From positions 1-33,585 of the IMG/VR virus record IMGVR_UViG_3300027861_000109: 33,585 bases of DNA, one strand, 5' to 3'. A program made the translations under genes and the position numbers. A model generated the notes under the pieces. It did not search any database. It worked only from the letters and a program-made list of their open reading frames with translations, and was not told the DNA's origin. Origin of the DNA: a virus. Shown here in pieces: positions 1 to 9,248 of this stretch. Every line of letters begins with the position of its first letter. Positions within the stretch are counted from its first letter, which is position 1.

Positions 1-582
1 CGGTCTGACCTGACGGCGGAACTGCCCAACTTTATCAACAAGGGCGAGGCGATCCTGAACAGGGAATTGCGCCTGATGAATATGGAAACGTCGTCAAGCG
101 AAACGCTGGCCGCTGATGCAGACACGTTGTCACTGCCTACAGGCTTCCTTGAGCATATCAACTTGCGTCATTCGTCAGATAACTGGTTGCTGACACAATC
201 GGCATGGGATGACCTGGACGATTTGAAGTCCACTTCAACAGGTCGGCCAAGCGTTTACGCAATCGGGACAAGCATTGAATTTGATCAAGCTGCAGACACT
301 GAATACACGATCAAGCACCGCTATTTCAAAAAGTGGGATATTGCGACTGATACCACAAACGCATTGCTGACGAACAATCCAGACATTTATATTTATGCCT
401 CACTGGTTGGCTCACTTTCACGCACAGGCAATCACGCAAGGGGCGAAGGCTGGATAAATCTACTTGACGCGGCCATTAAGGGCTTGCAACGGGTTGACGG
501 ACGGACGCGCCGCCAGAAGGTCATGCGCGTTGATCGTTCACTGCTTACAAACCGCAAATTTAACATCAACAGGGGCTGGTAA
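1..582 (+). CDS. Tail adaptor (P22 gp4 / gp6-like head-tail connector), 5' end outside window
   Basis: The frame is open from base 1 (R-S-D-L-T-A-E-L-P-N-F...), so the gene begins before the window; 193 residues are visible. The helical N-terminus with NKGEAILNRELRL, followed by LPTGFLEHINLRH, is what I know from short-tail phage adaptor proteins that bind under the portal ring and extend the head-tail channel. The C-terminal basic stretch (GRTRRQKVMRVDRSLL) is also usual. It ends in TAA directly followed by the ATG of the tail hub gene. Its missing first codons are most likely the partial gene at the window's right end. Family assignment is by sequence feel and gene order, not a search. Confidence 0.8.
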   Translation, partial: RSDLTAELPNFINKGEAILNRELRLMNMETSSSETLAADADTLSLPTGFLEHINLRHSSDNWLLTQSAWDDLDDLKSTSTGRPSVYAIGTSIEFDQAADTEYTIKHRYFKKWDIATDTTNALLTNNPDIYIYASLVGSLSRTGNHARGEGWINLLDAAIKGLQRVDGRTRRQKVMRVDRSLLTNRKFNINRGW

Positions 583-2082
583 ATGGCGATGGTTCCCTTT
601 GGCCCTTGGTTGCCAGACCAGTCGGATTATTCCAATCCGGGCGCGACCATTGCAAAGAATGTCATTCCGCGCACAGCGGGCAGCTACGCCCCGTTAGGTA
701 GCCTTTCAACCGTATCCAATGCCATGACGAACAGGGCGCAGGGTGCGGCTGCATTTCGTGATGATGATGGCAACGTTCACACCTTTACTGGTGACGCAAC
801 AGACCTGTTCAAGCTAAACACAACGTCCCTCGACTTCGACGAGGTGACAAGTTCCAGCGCGGCTATGACTGTCGCTGAAGATGACACTGTTGAATTTATT
901 CAATACGGCAACCGGGCAATCGCCTGTAACGGTCATACAGACGCTATTCAATCCTATGTTATGGGAGCGTCCACAAAGTTCGCTAACCTCGCTTCTGGTG
1001 CGCCACGGGCGCGGCATTTGGCGGTCATTAAAGATTTTGTGTTCGCGGGCAATACTTGGGACAGCACAGACGGATCAAAAGGCAACCGGGTCTGGTGGAG
1101 CGCCATAGATGATCCAACGTCATGGCCTACCATTGGCACTTCTGCCGCTGCGGCTGTTCAGTCTGACAGGCAGGACTTGCCGGTCGGAGGTTGGGTGCAA
1201 AAAATAACTGGTGCATTGGGCGGTCTTGATGGCGCTGTTTTCATGGAACAGGCGATTTATCGTATTCAATACGAGGGACCGCCTACAGTTTTCGGCTTCT
1301 ATCTGGTTGAAGAAAAACGCGGGACGCCTGCACCGAATAGTGTTGTAAACGTCGGAACACACGCCTTTTATTTGGCTGAAGAAGGTTTCTTTGCCTTTAC
1401 GGGTTCAGGGTCCACAGCCATTGGTGATCAGAAGGTGAACAAGTGGTTTTTCAATGAACTGGACCAGACTTATTTCAACCGGATTTATGGTCACTCTGAC
1501 CCACTCAATCACGTTGTCTTTTGGGCGTTTCCGGGCGCAGGTTCGGTGAACGGAACACCGAATAGATTAATCATGTATAACTGGTCTGTTGACCGCTGGA
1601 GCTATGCAGAGGTCGATACTGAGTTGCTGTTCAGGGATTTAACGACAGGCTACACGTTGGAGCAACTGGACGCCATTAACTCAAACCTTGACCTGCTGAC
1701 GCCTTCACTGGACAGTCGGGCATGGACTGGCGGGCGTTTAATCCTTGCCGCAATGGATACAAGCAACAAGCTGGCACGATTTACCGGGGCGAATATGGAA
1801 GCCACGATGGAAACCGCAGAGACAGGCGGGCCGGGAATGACAATGGTCAACGGCATCCGGGTTTATGTTGACGGCGGCACTGTAACGGCTGGATTGAAAA
1901 CCAGAGACTTGCAGACCGCTTCAGAGGTCTTGATTGGCCCTAATGCGATTGATGCAGACGGTCAGGCACACTTCAACAAGACGGCGCGTTATCATCGTGG
2001 CCAAGTCGTTGTTGCGGCAGGCGGTACGTGGTCACACGCTCAAGGCATTGAATATGATGCAACGCCGGAGGGTATTGTCTGA
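583..2082 (+). CDS. Tail hub / packaged-DNA stabilisation protein, P22 gp10-like
   Basis: 499 residues. The opening MAMVPFGPWLPDQSDYSNPGA and the next block, with PRTAGSYAPLGSL, match the beta-propeller-like tail hub proteins of podoviruses that plug the portal-adaptor channel. Repeated short beta segments with GNR, DFVFAGN, RVWWSAIDDPTSW and FMEQAIYRIQYEGPP are typical. The ATG follows the upstream TAA without a gap, so the two tail-channel genes are translationally linked. No membrane segment or signal peptide is seen. Length is close to that of the P22 protein. A tail hub role is confident from content and position; exact equivalence to gp10 is inference. Confidence 0.8.
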   Translation: MAMVPFGPWLPDQSDYSNPGATIAKNVIPRTAGSYAPLGSLSTVSNAMTNRAQGAAAFRDDDGNVHTFTGDATDLFKLNTTSLDFDEVTSSSAAMTVAEDDTVEFIQYGNRAIACNGHTDAIQSYVMGASTKFANLASGAPRARHLAVIKDFVFAGNTWDSTDGSKGNRVWWSAIDDPTSWPTIGTSAAAAVQSDRQDLPVGGWVQKITGALGGLDGAVFMEQAIYRIQYEGPPTVFGFYLVEEKRGTPAPNSVVNVGTHAFYLAEEGFFAFTGSGSTAIGDQKVNKWFFNELDQTYFNRIYGHSDPLNHVVFWAFPGAGSVNGTPNRLIMYNWSVDRWSYAEVDTELLFRDLTTGYTLEQLDAINSNLDLLTPSLDSRAWTGGRLILAAMDTSNKLARFTGANMEATMETAETGGPGMTMVNGIRVYVDGGTVTAGLKTRDLQTASEVLIGPNAIDADGQAHFNKTARYHRGQVVVAAGGTWSHAQGIEYDATPEGIV

Positions 2083-2417
2083 TGACCGTCACAGAGTTCC
2101 CCACACCCGCAGAGAAATACCCTGATCAGGAACAATACAACAGGGTAAACGCGCAGGCTATCAGGTCAATCTTGCATGGGAAGTCAAACAACGTCCTGGA
2201 CGTAACTTTGGCAACAGGCGGGGCAACCTCGACAACCGTCACAGACGCCCGTATAGGCATTAACACCGTGGCGCTGTGTATCCCGACCACAAGTAACGCA
2301 GCAGCCCTGACGCCGCCTTACAGAGACTTCAGCAGCCCGGTAAACGGGTCTATGAGCCTAATTCACGCAGCAGACGCAGACAGTGACAACACCTTCAAAG
2401 TTATATTGATTGGATAA
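2082..2417 (+). CDS. Small probable virion protein, function unknown
   Basis: 111 residues. The ATG overlaps the upstream TGA by one base (TGATG). The N-terminus is polar and helical (PTPAEKYPDQEQYNRVNAQAIRSIL), and the rest is a Thr/Val/Ala-rich beta-type region (LATGGATSTTVTDARIG...ALCIPTTSNAAAL) that resembles short beta-sandwich domains in phage surface or fibre-attachment proteins. It sits between the tail hub and the internal virion proteins and is probably structural. No catalytic motif is visible. Confidence 0.7.
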   Translation: MTVTEFPTPAEKYPDQEQYNRVNAQAIRSILHGKSNNVLDVTLATGGATSTTVTDARIGINTVALCIPTTSNAAALTPPYRDFSSPVNGSMSLIHAADADSDNTFKVILIG

Positions 2418-2421
2418 GACA

Positions 2422-3579
2422 ATGGCAGTTTTCGGACAACCAAAAGCATACAACAAATGGTTCGGTAATCAGCTTGTCATTCCAGAGGCACAGCGTAACC
2501 CTCTTGTGAATGTCGGCAATACCGGCCCTGTCTATCCCGGCTTTGGTCATTCGGCACAACTTGCGCCACCTCCGCCACCTGTTCCGGGCGCTGTTCAGTC
2601 AGATCGTCAGCGGCAGTATCAGGAGCAACAGCAGGGCGGCGATAATGGCCCCGATTTCAGCGCAGGTCCATCCGAGGGCACCGGCAGCGCCCCCGACTGG
2701 CTGGGCACGGTGGGCAAGTACGCCGCTTCCGGATTGCTGGGGGGTATCCCCGGACTGGTCACGCAGGGAGCAAAAGACATTTACGGTAACCTGACATCGG
2801 ACAACGACCCGGTTGCGGCAGCCACGGCAGCTAACCGTGGGCCTCAGCAGATGACCGGCGTCGGTGGGGCAGCTATCCCCGGAGCGCCGGGGTCCATGGA
2901 CACGGGAGCCTTCCCGGATGCTGCGGCTAGGGCGGCGTACGGTGAGGCCATAGCCGCTGGTCTGTCTTCTGATGAGGCGCAGACTGCAGGCTGGAACGCG
3001 CATGATTTCGGTGCACCTACGTATGCCGGGCCTGAACTGGACGTCGAAGACTACAACAAACAGTTTTCAAACAACCGACACGGCGCGGCTGCATCAGGGC
3101 ATGGCTCTCATGCCGGGGCAGGCACAGGACCCCAAAACCCCCACGGCATCGCCGTGGAGGCAATGGGACAGGCAGCAAACAATGGTGTGGGGTACTCCGG
3201 CACCGCAGCCGACGTCGAAGCCTACAACAATTCAATGGCCGAGCAGGGGATCGAAGGCTACAGCATGAGTGAAGGGGCTGCGGGGGAGGGCGACCCCGGT
3301 ACCGTCATCTGCACAGCCCTACACGCTCAAGGCTTCCTGCCTGATGAGGTATTTCTTGCTGACGCCGCTTATGGCCGCACACTGGACCCTGCCGTCTTGG
3401 ACGGGTATCGCAAGTGGGCAACGCCTATCGCGAAACTGATGGAGCGCAACAGGACATTCGCCGCAATTATGGCCCCGATTACGGTGCCTTGGGCGCAGCA
3501 TATGTACGGCAATAAAAACTGGCTTGGCGCACTATATTTGAAGGTCGGTGTACCGATTTGTCGCTGGTTGGGTAAATGA
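2422..3579 (+). CDS. Pro/Gly-rich probable internal virion protein with conserved C-terminal domain
   Basis: 385 residues from ATG 2422; an in-frame TTG at 2410 is a less likely start because it overlaps the preceding gene. The first roughly 270 residues are low-complexity Pro/Gly/Ala/Gln, including PPPPPVPGAVQ and QEQQQGGDNGP. The paired segments AGPELDVEDYNKQFSNN and SGTAADVEAYNNSMAEQ look like an internal repeat. The last 95 residues form a compact domain (GTVICTALHAQGFLPDEVF... RKWATPIAKLMERN ... GNKNWLGALYLK) that I recall as a widespread unnamed module in phage structural proteins. It overlaps the next gene by ATGA. Role inferred from position; function unknown. Confidence 0.75.
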   Translation: MAVFGQPKAYNKWFGNQLVIPEAQRNPLVNVGNTGPVYPGFGHSAQLAPPPPPVPGAVQSDRQRQYQEQQQGGDNGPDFSAGPSEGTGSAPDWLGTVGKYAASGLLGGIPGLVTQGAKDIYGNLTSDNDPVAAATAANRGPQQMTGVGGAAIPGAPGSMDTGAFPDAAARAAYGEAIAAGLSSDEAQTAGWNAHDFGAPTYAGPELDVEDYNKQFSNNRHGAAASGHGSHAGAGTGPQNPHGIAVEAMGQAANNGVGYSGTAADVEAYNNSMAEQGIEGYSMSEGAAGEGDPGTVICTALHAQGFLPDEVFLADAAYGRTLDPAVLDGYRKWATPIAKLMERNRTFAAIMAPITVPWAQHMYGNKNWLGALYLKVGVPICRWLGK

Positions 3580-3977
3580 CACACCTTTGGGGTGTTCAAA
3601 AGGACGAGGTAGACAAAACATGGCCTCTGGTCACAGACTTGATAACTGCGGCTCTTGATCGTGGCGAACGTCATACAGAGGACGAAATACGGAAGGATAT
3701 TGAAAGTGGTGAAGGCCAATTGTGGATTGCGTGGGATGGTGAAGGCGTCAAAGGCGTTTGCATCACGTATGTACTCCAACACACGAAATCGAAGGTCTGC
3801 CGCATTTGGCTATGTACGGGCACGGAAATGAATTTGTGGCATCACCACTTAGCTACAATTGAGGCTTGGTCAAAAGAGCAAGGGTGTGATACAATCGACG
3901 CGGTTGTTCGGCCTGGCTGGGAAAAGATTATGAGCAACTACAGAAAAACCCATGTGGTTTTGGAGAAAAAGTTATGA
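3576..3977 (+). CDS. GNAT-like small protein of the virion module
   Basis: 133 residues. Central segments GQLWIAWDGEGVKGVCITYV, KVCRIWLCTG and LATIEAWSKEQGCDTIDAVVRPGWEKIM follow the beta-beta-alpha layout of GCN5-type acetyltransferases, but the acetyl-CoA loop (Q/RxxGxG/A) is not clear, so enzyme activity is doubtful. Similar small GNAT-fold proteins sit beside internal virion proteins in T7-like and other podoviruses, where they may have a structural role. Coupled at both ends by ATGA overlaps. It could be a host-modifying acetyltransferase, but the location favours a virion or assembly role. Confidence 0.65.
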   Translation: MTHLWGVQKDEVDKTWPLVTDLITAALDRGERHTEDEIRKDIESGEGQLWIAWDGEGVKGVCITYVLQHTKSKVCRIWLCTGTEMNLWHHHLATIEAWSKEQGCDTIDAVVRPGWEKIMSNYRKTHVVLEKKL

Positions 3978-4930
3978 GTTCCAGCAAACCGTCAGGCCAA
4001 GCGACCACTGTTGTCAGCAATGATCCGTGGTCAGGTCAGCAGCCTTATCTTGAAAGCGGGTTCAAGGACGCCGAAGTCCTGAAGAACCAGCCGCAATCAT
4101 TCTACCCAAATTCCACTGTCGTACCTTTTCACAGTGCCACCACTGACGCCCTTTCCGGTATGGAACAGCGGGCGCGGTCAGGCAGCGACTTGTTGCGAAC
4201 AGGACAGGCACAAACACAGGCAACGGCGGCAGGCGCTTACGAAAGCCCTTCTGCTGGTGGCTTCGGTATGTTCGGCCAAGGTCAGGGCGGCGGTCAAAGT
4301 CACCTGTCAAATGTTGCGGGCGGCGGGATGCTGGGTTCTAACCCTTACCTCGACAACGTGGTGAAGCAGGCTCAAGACACTGCGGGCGCTGGTGTAGATG
4401 CAAGGTTCTCAAGTTCAGGCCGGTATGGTTCTGGTCAACACGCCAAATCCATTGCAGACACAGGCGCGAATATCGCCTCACAGATTTACGGTCAAGAGTA
4501 CGGCGCAGAGCGTGGTCGTCAGGATGCCGCTGCCGGTAACTTGGCACAGACACAGCTTTCAGGTTTGCAGGGCGCACAGTCAGGGTTCGATGCAGAACGT
4601 CAACGCATGATGGGCGCTGCCGGAATGGCTCCGGGTATGGCGCAAGCTGATTATCAAGACCTGTCACAACTTGGGCAAGTCGGTGCAGCTTATGAAGGCC
4701 AAGGTCAGGCAGAACTGCAAGACCAGATCAACCGTTACAATTTTGAGCAACAGGCACCTAGAGACGCCTTGCAGCAATACATGGCGACAATCGGCGGGGG
4801 CTCATACGGTAACAGTCAGACGACTTCACAGCCCATCTACTCCAATCCGTTTGGTGAAGGTCTGGGCATGGCTTCGACGGCTGCGGGCATTGCTGGCAAC
4901 CTTTGGGGCAAGGGTGGAGTGTTCAAATGA
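3974..4930 (+). CDS. Internal virion / DNA ejection protein, Gln-Gly-rich
   Basis: 318 residues, very rich in Gly, Gln, Ala and Ser and poor in hydrophobics. Blocks such as NPYLDNVVKQAQDTA, SSGRYGSGQHAKSIADTGA, GQEYGAERGRQDAAAGNL and QDQINRYNFEQQAPRDALQQY are characteristic of ejection proteins common in marine podoviruses. Such proteins are packed in the capsid and pass through the tail into the host envelope. The C-terminus has an Ala/Gly-rich, mildly hydrophobic stretch (LGMASTAAGIAGNLWGKGG) that could insert into membrane. The start is set by the ATGA overlap with the GNAT-like gene. Confidence 0.75.
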   Translation: MSSSKPSGQATTVVSNDPWSGQQPYLESGFKDAEVLKNQPQSFYPNSTVVPFHSATTDALSGMEQRARSGSDLLRTGQAQTQATAAGAYESPSAGGFGMFGQGQGGGQSHLSNVAGGGMLGSNPYLDNVVKQAQDTAGAGVDARFSSSGRYGSGQHAKSIADTGANIASQIYGQEYGAERGRQDAAAGNLAQTQLSGLQGAQSGFDAERQRMMGAAGMAPGMAQADYQDLSQLGQVGAAYEGQGQAELQDQINRYNFEQQAPRDALQQYMATIGGGSYGNSQTTSQPIYSNPFGEGLGMASTAAGIAGNLWGKGGVFK

Positions 4931-6150
4931 TTGATCTGAAGAAATATGGCCTGATGATTACAGACGCCGATAAGGCGCAGGCGGCATATAAGGGCTTGAT
5001 GAACGCTGGCGCACAGCTTATGGCAGGCTCCGCACCCTCGACCCGTCCTGGTGGAATGATGCGTGGCTTGGCCGCTGGCGGTCAGGCGTTTACGAATACG
5101 TATGATGATCAGATTGCCAAGCAACGCGCCTTGGGTATGCAGGAGTATCAGTTAGGGCGTCAGTTCAAGCAAGACCAGCGGGCCGACGCTGAACATGATT
5201 ACAATGAAAATCAACGGGCGCAACAGGCCCAAGCCATCCGGGCTATTCAGAGCGGTTATGGTTCTGCATCTGGTATGCACCCATCTGTTGAGCGTGATAT
5301 GGGGTCTGTTCCTGCTGGATTGGCTATGCAGAAGTATCAGGCAGACCAACAGCGCAGCCTAGCCGTTGAACAAGCCGCCGCCAAGGAAAAGCAACGCCTC
5401 GCGCAATTAATGGAAGGTCGGCGTTATAAAGAGGGCTTGACGGATGAGAAGATTAAACGTGACAAGATTGAGCAGGAGCGCAAAGAGGCCCTAGCCAAGA
5501 AAGTCAGAATGGAGCCTTTGTCAGAAGCCAGACAAAACCAAAAACTTGCCTTGGCAAGAGAGGCTGCAAAGCATAAGCCCTTGACGCAAGACCAATCTAA
5601 ATCTGGCAAGTTTGCTTTGAGGATGGCCGAAGACAGCGACACGCTCCAGACTATTGTTGCTGGCCCTGATGGTATCAAAGGCACTGCTGACGATTACGAC
5701 CCGACTAATGCGAAGGACAGCGCCGCAGCTAAAATGCCCGCTGCGTTGGGTAATGTTGCGATGTCTGACGAAGGACGGCAGTATCGTGCGGCTCAAAGCG
5801 ACTGGATACGGGCGAACTTGCGGCAAGAAAGTGGCGCTGTTATCGGGGCGCAGGAAATGGCTGATGAAATAGTCAACTATTTCCCTCAATACGGCGATGA
5901 CCCGAAAACAATTAGGGACAAAGCCAAGAGGCGCAGCCTTGCAGAAATCGGAATGGAAGTCAGTTCTGGTCGAGCATTTAAGGAAATGTCTGAGGTAAAA
6001 GCTGCCCGCGCTGCTGAGTTAGCAAAGAGGGATGAGCCGTTGCCGCTTCCTCCCGGCGTAACAGAAGAAAATGTTATTTATACAATGAAGCTGCGTAGTC
6101 TGACCCGAAATCAAGTAATCTCACAGCTTCTTTTGTTGGGAGACGATTAG
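4927..6150 (+). CDS. Internal virion / DNA transfer protein
   Basis: 407 residues from ATG 4927 (ATGA overlap with the preceding gene). The N-terminal 60 residues are small and Ala/Gly-rich. Residues about 70-230 are highly charged with long Gln/Lys/Glu helices, likely coiled coil (KEKQRLAQLMEGRRYKEGL, DEKIKRDKIEQERKEALAK). The C-terminal block around RAAQSDWIRANLRQESGAVI, then EMADEIVNYFPQYGDDP and KAKRRSLAEIGM, is a signature I recall from phage DNA-ejection and internal structural proteins. Probably forms part of the trans-envelope channel with its two neighbours. Confidence 0.75.
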   Translation: MIDLKKYGLMITDADKAQAAYKGLMNAGAQLMAGSAPSTRPGGMMRGLAAGGQAFTNTYDDQIAKQRALGMQEYQLGRQFKQDQRADAEHDYNENQRAQQAQAIRAIQSGYGSASGMHPSVERDMGSVPAGLAMQKYQADQQRSLAVEQAAAKEKQRLAQLMEGRRYKEGLTDEKIKRDKIEQERKEALAKKVRMEPLSEARQNQKLALAREAAKHKPLTQDQSKSGKFALRMAEDSDTLQTIVAGPDGIKGTADDYDPTNAKDSAAAKMPAALGNVAMSDEGRQYRAAQSDWIRANLRQESGAVIGAQEMADEIVNYFPQYGDDPKTIRDKAKRRSLAEIGMEVSSGRAFKEMSEVKAARAAELAKRDEPLPLPPGVTEENVIYTMKLRSLTRNQVISQLLLLGDD

Positions 6151-6151
6151 C

Positions 6152-7762
6152 ATGGCTGGTGTTGATCTTTTGGCTGGAACGCCAATGCCTAAAAAGGGTG
6201 TTGACTTGCTCGCACAGCCTACACAGGCTGCGGTTTCTGCGCCTGTTCAGCAAGTGCCTGTCGCGCCCCCTATGTCTGGCGCTGGCCCCGGTGGTTCTGA
6301 CTTGCGTTATGATCAGCCCGGATTTCCCCAGCCTAAACAGCAACAGCGTCCTGACCTGAAGTGGGGCGACGTTCCCGGTCAGGCACTGGAAAACACACCA
6401 GAGAGTGCAAGCAAGTTCGTCAGCGCCTTGACACATATGGTCACGCACCCTTACGGCACAGCGAAATCAATTACTGATATTGTCGCGGGCGTAGCGCAAA
6501 AAACAATTCCCGGCCTTGGTAATGATCAACAGGGCAAGGCTGAAGCTGTCGGAAAATTCTTTGCTGACCGCTATGGCGATGCTGAAGGTTTGAAATATAC
6601 ATTGGCGACTGACCCCGTTGGCGTTGCCGCTGACTTGTCTATGTTCCTCACAGCAGGGGCAACAGCTATCGCACCAGTAGCGGCGAAGACAAGCAAGGTC
6701 GCGTCTTTTGTTGGACGGTCCATTGATCCATTGAACGCCGCTGTTATTGCCCCTGCAAAACTTGCTTCTAAAGCTGTGCCGCATATTTTGGGTGGCGCAA
6801 CTGGTGCTGGTGGCAGAGCAATCCAAGAGGCTGCAAAAGCCGGGGCCAAAGGCGGGCGAACAGGTCAAGCGTATCGAGATCAATTGCGAGGCATTGCCCC
6901 GGTTCAAGATGTCGTAACAGACGCCAAGCTGGCCCTGTCAAATATGAAACAGCACAGAGCAGCGCAATACAGGGAAGGGATGGCTGGCGTTAAGGTTGAC
7001 ACAGCAGCAATTGATTTCGGGCCGATTGACCTTGCACTTGATAAGGTTTCAAAAGTCGGCAAATTCATGGATCAGACGATCCGCCCTAAAGCTGTTGAAG
7101 CCATGAACGAAATCAGGGCTATCGTTGATGAATGGAAAACTCTTGATCCAGCAGTATACCACACGCCTGAAGGCATGGACGCACTGAAACAAAAGATTGG
7201 CTCTGTCGGGGAAAAGTTCGACCCTATGACAGCGAAACAAGCGCGGGTCATTACAGATCAGGCTTATAGTGCCGTCAAAGCTGAAATAGTAAATCAAGCC
7301 CCGGCATATGCCAAAGTAATGAAAGACTACGAGCGAGCGAGTGAGTTAATCAGGGATATTGAAAAAACGCTTTCTGTAAACCCTAAAGCCAATGTTGATA
7401 CAATCGTTCGCAAACTCCAGTCTGTTATGAGAAACAACGCCACAACAAACTATGGCCGACGCGTTGACCTTGCAGAAAAACTGTCTGATGCGGGCGCTCC
7501 TGAATTGATGCCACGGCTTGCCGGTCAGGCGCTATCCAGCCCAATGCCTAGAGGTATTCAGGGCGCTTTGGCAATTCCCACAGGTTTGGGAATGGCGGCA
7601 ACAAATCCATTGTTTCTCCCTGCTATGGTCGGAACTTCCCCAAGGATTGTTGGTGAGGCTGCGTATTATGCTGGCAAGGTCGGAAACAAGCTAAAACAAA
7701 CAGGTATAACGCCTAGAGGCTTGATGGCGACAGGCTATCAGGGCCGGAATAAGGATCAATAA
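6152..7762 (+). CDS. Large internal virion / ejection protein
   Basis: 536 residues; the ATG lies one base after the upstream stop. The N-terminus contains a repeated short motif, GVDLLAGTPM and GVDLLAQPTQ, then a Pro/Gln-rich stretch. A hydrophobic Ala-rich section follows (TDPVGVAADLSMFLTAGATAIAPVAA, residues about 155-180) that may cross a membrane. Then come long charged helices (around LVNPKANVDTIVRKLQSVMRNN) and a second hydrophobic Ala/Pro section near the C-terminus. This arrangement fits a third ejection protein. No lytic transglycosylase motif is apparent. Confidence 0.7.
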   Translation: MAGVDLLAGTPMPKKGVDLLAQPTQAAVSAPVQQVPVAPPMSGAGPGGSDLRYDQPGFPQPKQQQRPDLKWGDVPGQALENTPESASKFVSALTHMVTHPYGTAKSITDIVAGVAQKTIPGLGNDQQGKAEAVGKFFADRYGDAEGLKYTLATDPVGVAADLSMFLTAGATAIAPVAAKTSKVASFVGRSIDPLNAAVIAPAKLASKAVPHILGGATGAGGRAIQEAAKAGAKGGRTGQAYRDQLRGIAPVQDVVTDAKLALSNMKQHRAAQYREGMAGVKVDTAAIDFGPIDLALDKVSKVGKFMDQTIRPKAVEAMNEIRAIVDEWKTLDPAVYHTPEGMDALKQKIGSVGEKFDPMTAKQARVITDQAYSAVKAEIVNQAPAYAKVMKDYERASELIRDIEKTLSVNPKANVDTIVRKLQSVMRNNATTNYGRRVDLAEKLSDAGAPELMPRLAGQALSSPMPRGIQGALAIPTGLGMAATNPLFLPAMVGTSPRIVGEAAYYAGKVGNKLKQTGITPRGLMATGYQGRNKDQ

Positions 7763-8905
7763 ATGTCAACTCGGATCGTAGACTACTCAGCAACCCCCGG
7801 CAGTAACTCGACAGTCGATAGTATTTCGATTGCGGAGGGTATGTTGCCGTCAAACGTTAACAACGCCCTGCGGGCCATTATGAGCCACCTGAAGGAAATC
7901 ACGGACGGCACAGCCCCAATCGGCTATTCCGCTGTTGCAGACGCCGCTGCTGGACCTACGCTGGAACTTCACAGGAACAGTGCAAGCCCTGCCGACAGTG
8001 ACCTGATCGGCAACTGGATTTTCACTGGTGAGGACGACGGCAGCAACAAGACGACATACGCTGAAATCGCCGCAAAAATCATCGACGTAACGGACGCCAC
8101 TGAAGACGGTGCTCTGCTTCTGAAGGCAATGGTCGCCGGAACACTGACCACGATTGCCACGATTGACGCAACTGGCCTGACCGTTGTTGGTACGGTTACG
8201 GGTACAGGATTATCAGGATCAAACACAGGCGACGAAGCTGCTGCGAGTGTTACCGTTTCCGGCATTTCAGAACTTGCCACCACGGCAGAGACAACAACAG
8301 GGACCGATACCGCCCGCACAATAACGCCAGCGGGTTTGCATGGTGGTTTGGCTGCTCTTGGTGACGCGACAATTACAGCAAGTGATAAAATCGTCTTTGC
8401 CGATGTTGGGTCCAGTGACGCTTTACAGACAGACACGGTTCAGGGCATTCTTGATCTGGCGTCGACTGGTGTCGTAGGTGACGCGCTGGTTCATGCCTAC
8501 GTCAGTTCCCAGATAAATAACGGCTGGGGCGATAATGCCGAATACACAGTGATATTCGACACTGAAGTTGCAGACGTCGGCGCAGATTACAACACAGGAA
8601 CAGGCGTATTCACTGCTGAAGCCACTGGGTACCATCTCGTCACCTGGCATCTTGGTCTGGTCCCCGGTTCACATGCTGGTGGATACACACACGTAAACAC
8701 TTCAAACCGCGAATATTATACCGGCTATATGAATACCGCCAATTCTGTGAACGCTTCCGGTATACGTAGCATAGGCGGCGCTCTCCTGATTGATATGGAC
8801 GCTGGCGACACGCTCACGATTGACCAGTTGCTTGCCGGGGCATCCAAGGACGCTGATATGGCTGCATCGTCTACAACATGGCTTTCAATTATCCAACTGA
8901 CATAG
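7763..8905 (+). CDS. Tail fibre / receptor-binding protein with C1q-like tip
   Basis: 380 residues. The N-terminus (TRIVDYSATPGSNSTVDSI, NNALRAIMSHLKEITDG) is the virion-attachment type common in short-tail phage fibres. The middle is Thr/Ala/Val-rich beta structure (VTGTGLSGSNTGDEAAAS, TTGTDTARTITPAGLHGGL), typical of trimeric fibre shafts. The last 120 residues (VIFDTEVADVGADYNTGTG, FTAEATGYHLVTWHLGL, LLIDMDAGDTLTIDQLL) have the C1q/TNF jelly-roll pattern known from phage and eukaryotic binding heads. It likely contacts the host surface. The ATG directly follows the preceding TAA. Confidence 0.8.
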   Translation: MSTRIVDYSATPGSNSTVDSISIAEGMLPSNVNNALRAIMSHLKEITDGTAPIGYSAVADAAAGPTLELHRNSASPADSDLIGNWIFTGEDDGSNKTTYAEIAAKIIDVTDATEDGALLLKAMVAGTLTTIATIDATGLTVVGTVTGTGLSGSNTGDEAAASVTVSGISELATTAETTTGTDTARTITPAGLHGGLAALGDATITASDKIVFADVGSSDALQTDTVQGILDLASTGVVGDALVHAYVSSQINNGWGDNAEYTVIFDTEVADVGADYNTGTGVFTAEATGYHLVTWHLGLVPGSHAGGYTHVNTSNREYYTGYMNTANSVNASGIRSIGGALLIDMDAGDTLTIDQLLAGASKDADMAASSTTWLSIIQLT

Positions 8906-8912
8906 GTGGAAC

Positions 8913-9248
8913 ATGATCACCCCGACACAAGAAGAATTTGACGAACTGGACCTGATCTGTGACGCGCAAAAATGGATTGTTGATCTGAATGAAAATCCGA
9001 AGTGGACAGACGAGCGTATTCAAATTGCCCTGGATAAAAAACTAGCTCGTCACAAAGGAAAGTTCACTGAAAAGAAATCAGTGCGTGACCCAAAAAGGGT
9101 TCCCGACCCCTGGACAGTTTCGGATGAACGCAAGGTCGCGTATGGCTTCGTTCAGGACCAGCTTGATATGCTGTACTGGGATCAGGTGAATGGCACTTCC
9201 AAGTGGAAGGACCACATTACCAAGGTCAAAACGGATCATCCGAAATGA
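8913..9248 (+). CDS. Conserved small protein following the fibre; possible fibre-assembly factor
   Basis: 111 residues. The ATG has a Shine-Dalgarno-like AGGTGG just upstream. Acidic and Trp/Lys-rich, with no membrane segment. The C-terminal segment QDQLDMLYWDQVNGTSKWKDHI resembles a motif I recall at the end of small proteins encoded after tail fibres in many marine phages (DQLD.L...NG). A chaperone or accessory role for the fibre is a guess from position. Confidence 0.7.
   Translation: MITPTQEEFDELDLICDAQKWIVDLNENPKWTDERIQIALDKKLARHKGKFTEKKSVRDPKRVPDPWTVSDERKVAYGFVQDQLDMLYWDQVNGTSKWKDHITKVKTDHPK

Noticed and set aside
2599-3003. 134-codon antisense frame over the Pro/Gly-rich virion gene
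   Set aside because: Shadow of a low-complexity GC-rich coding region with no start signals.
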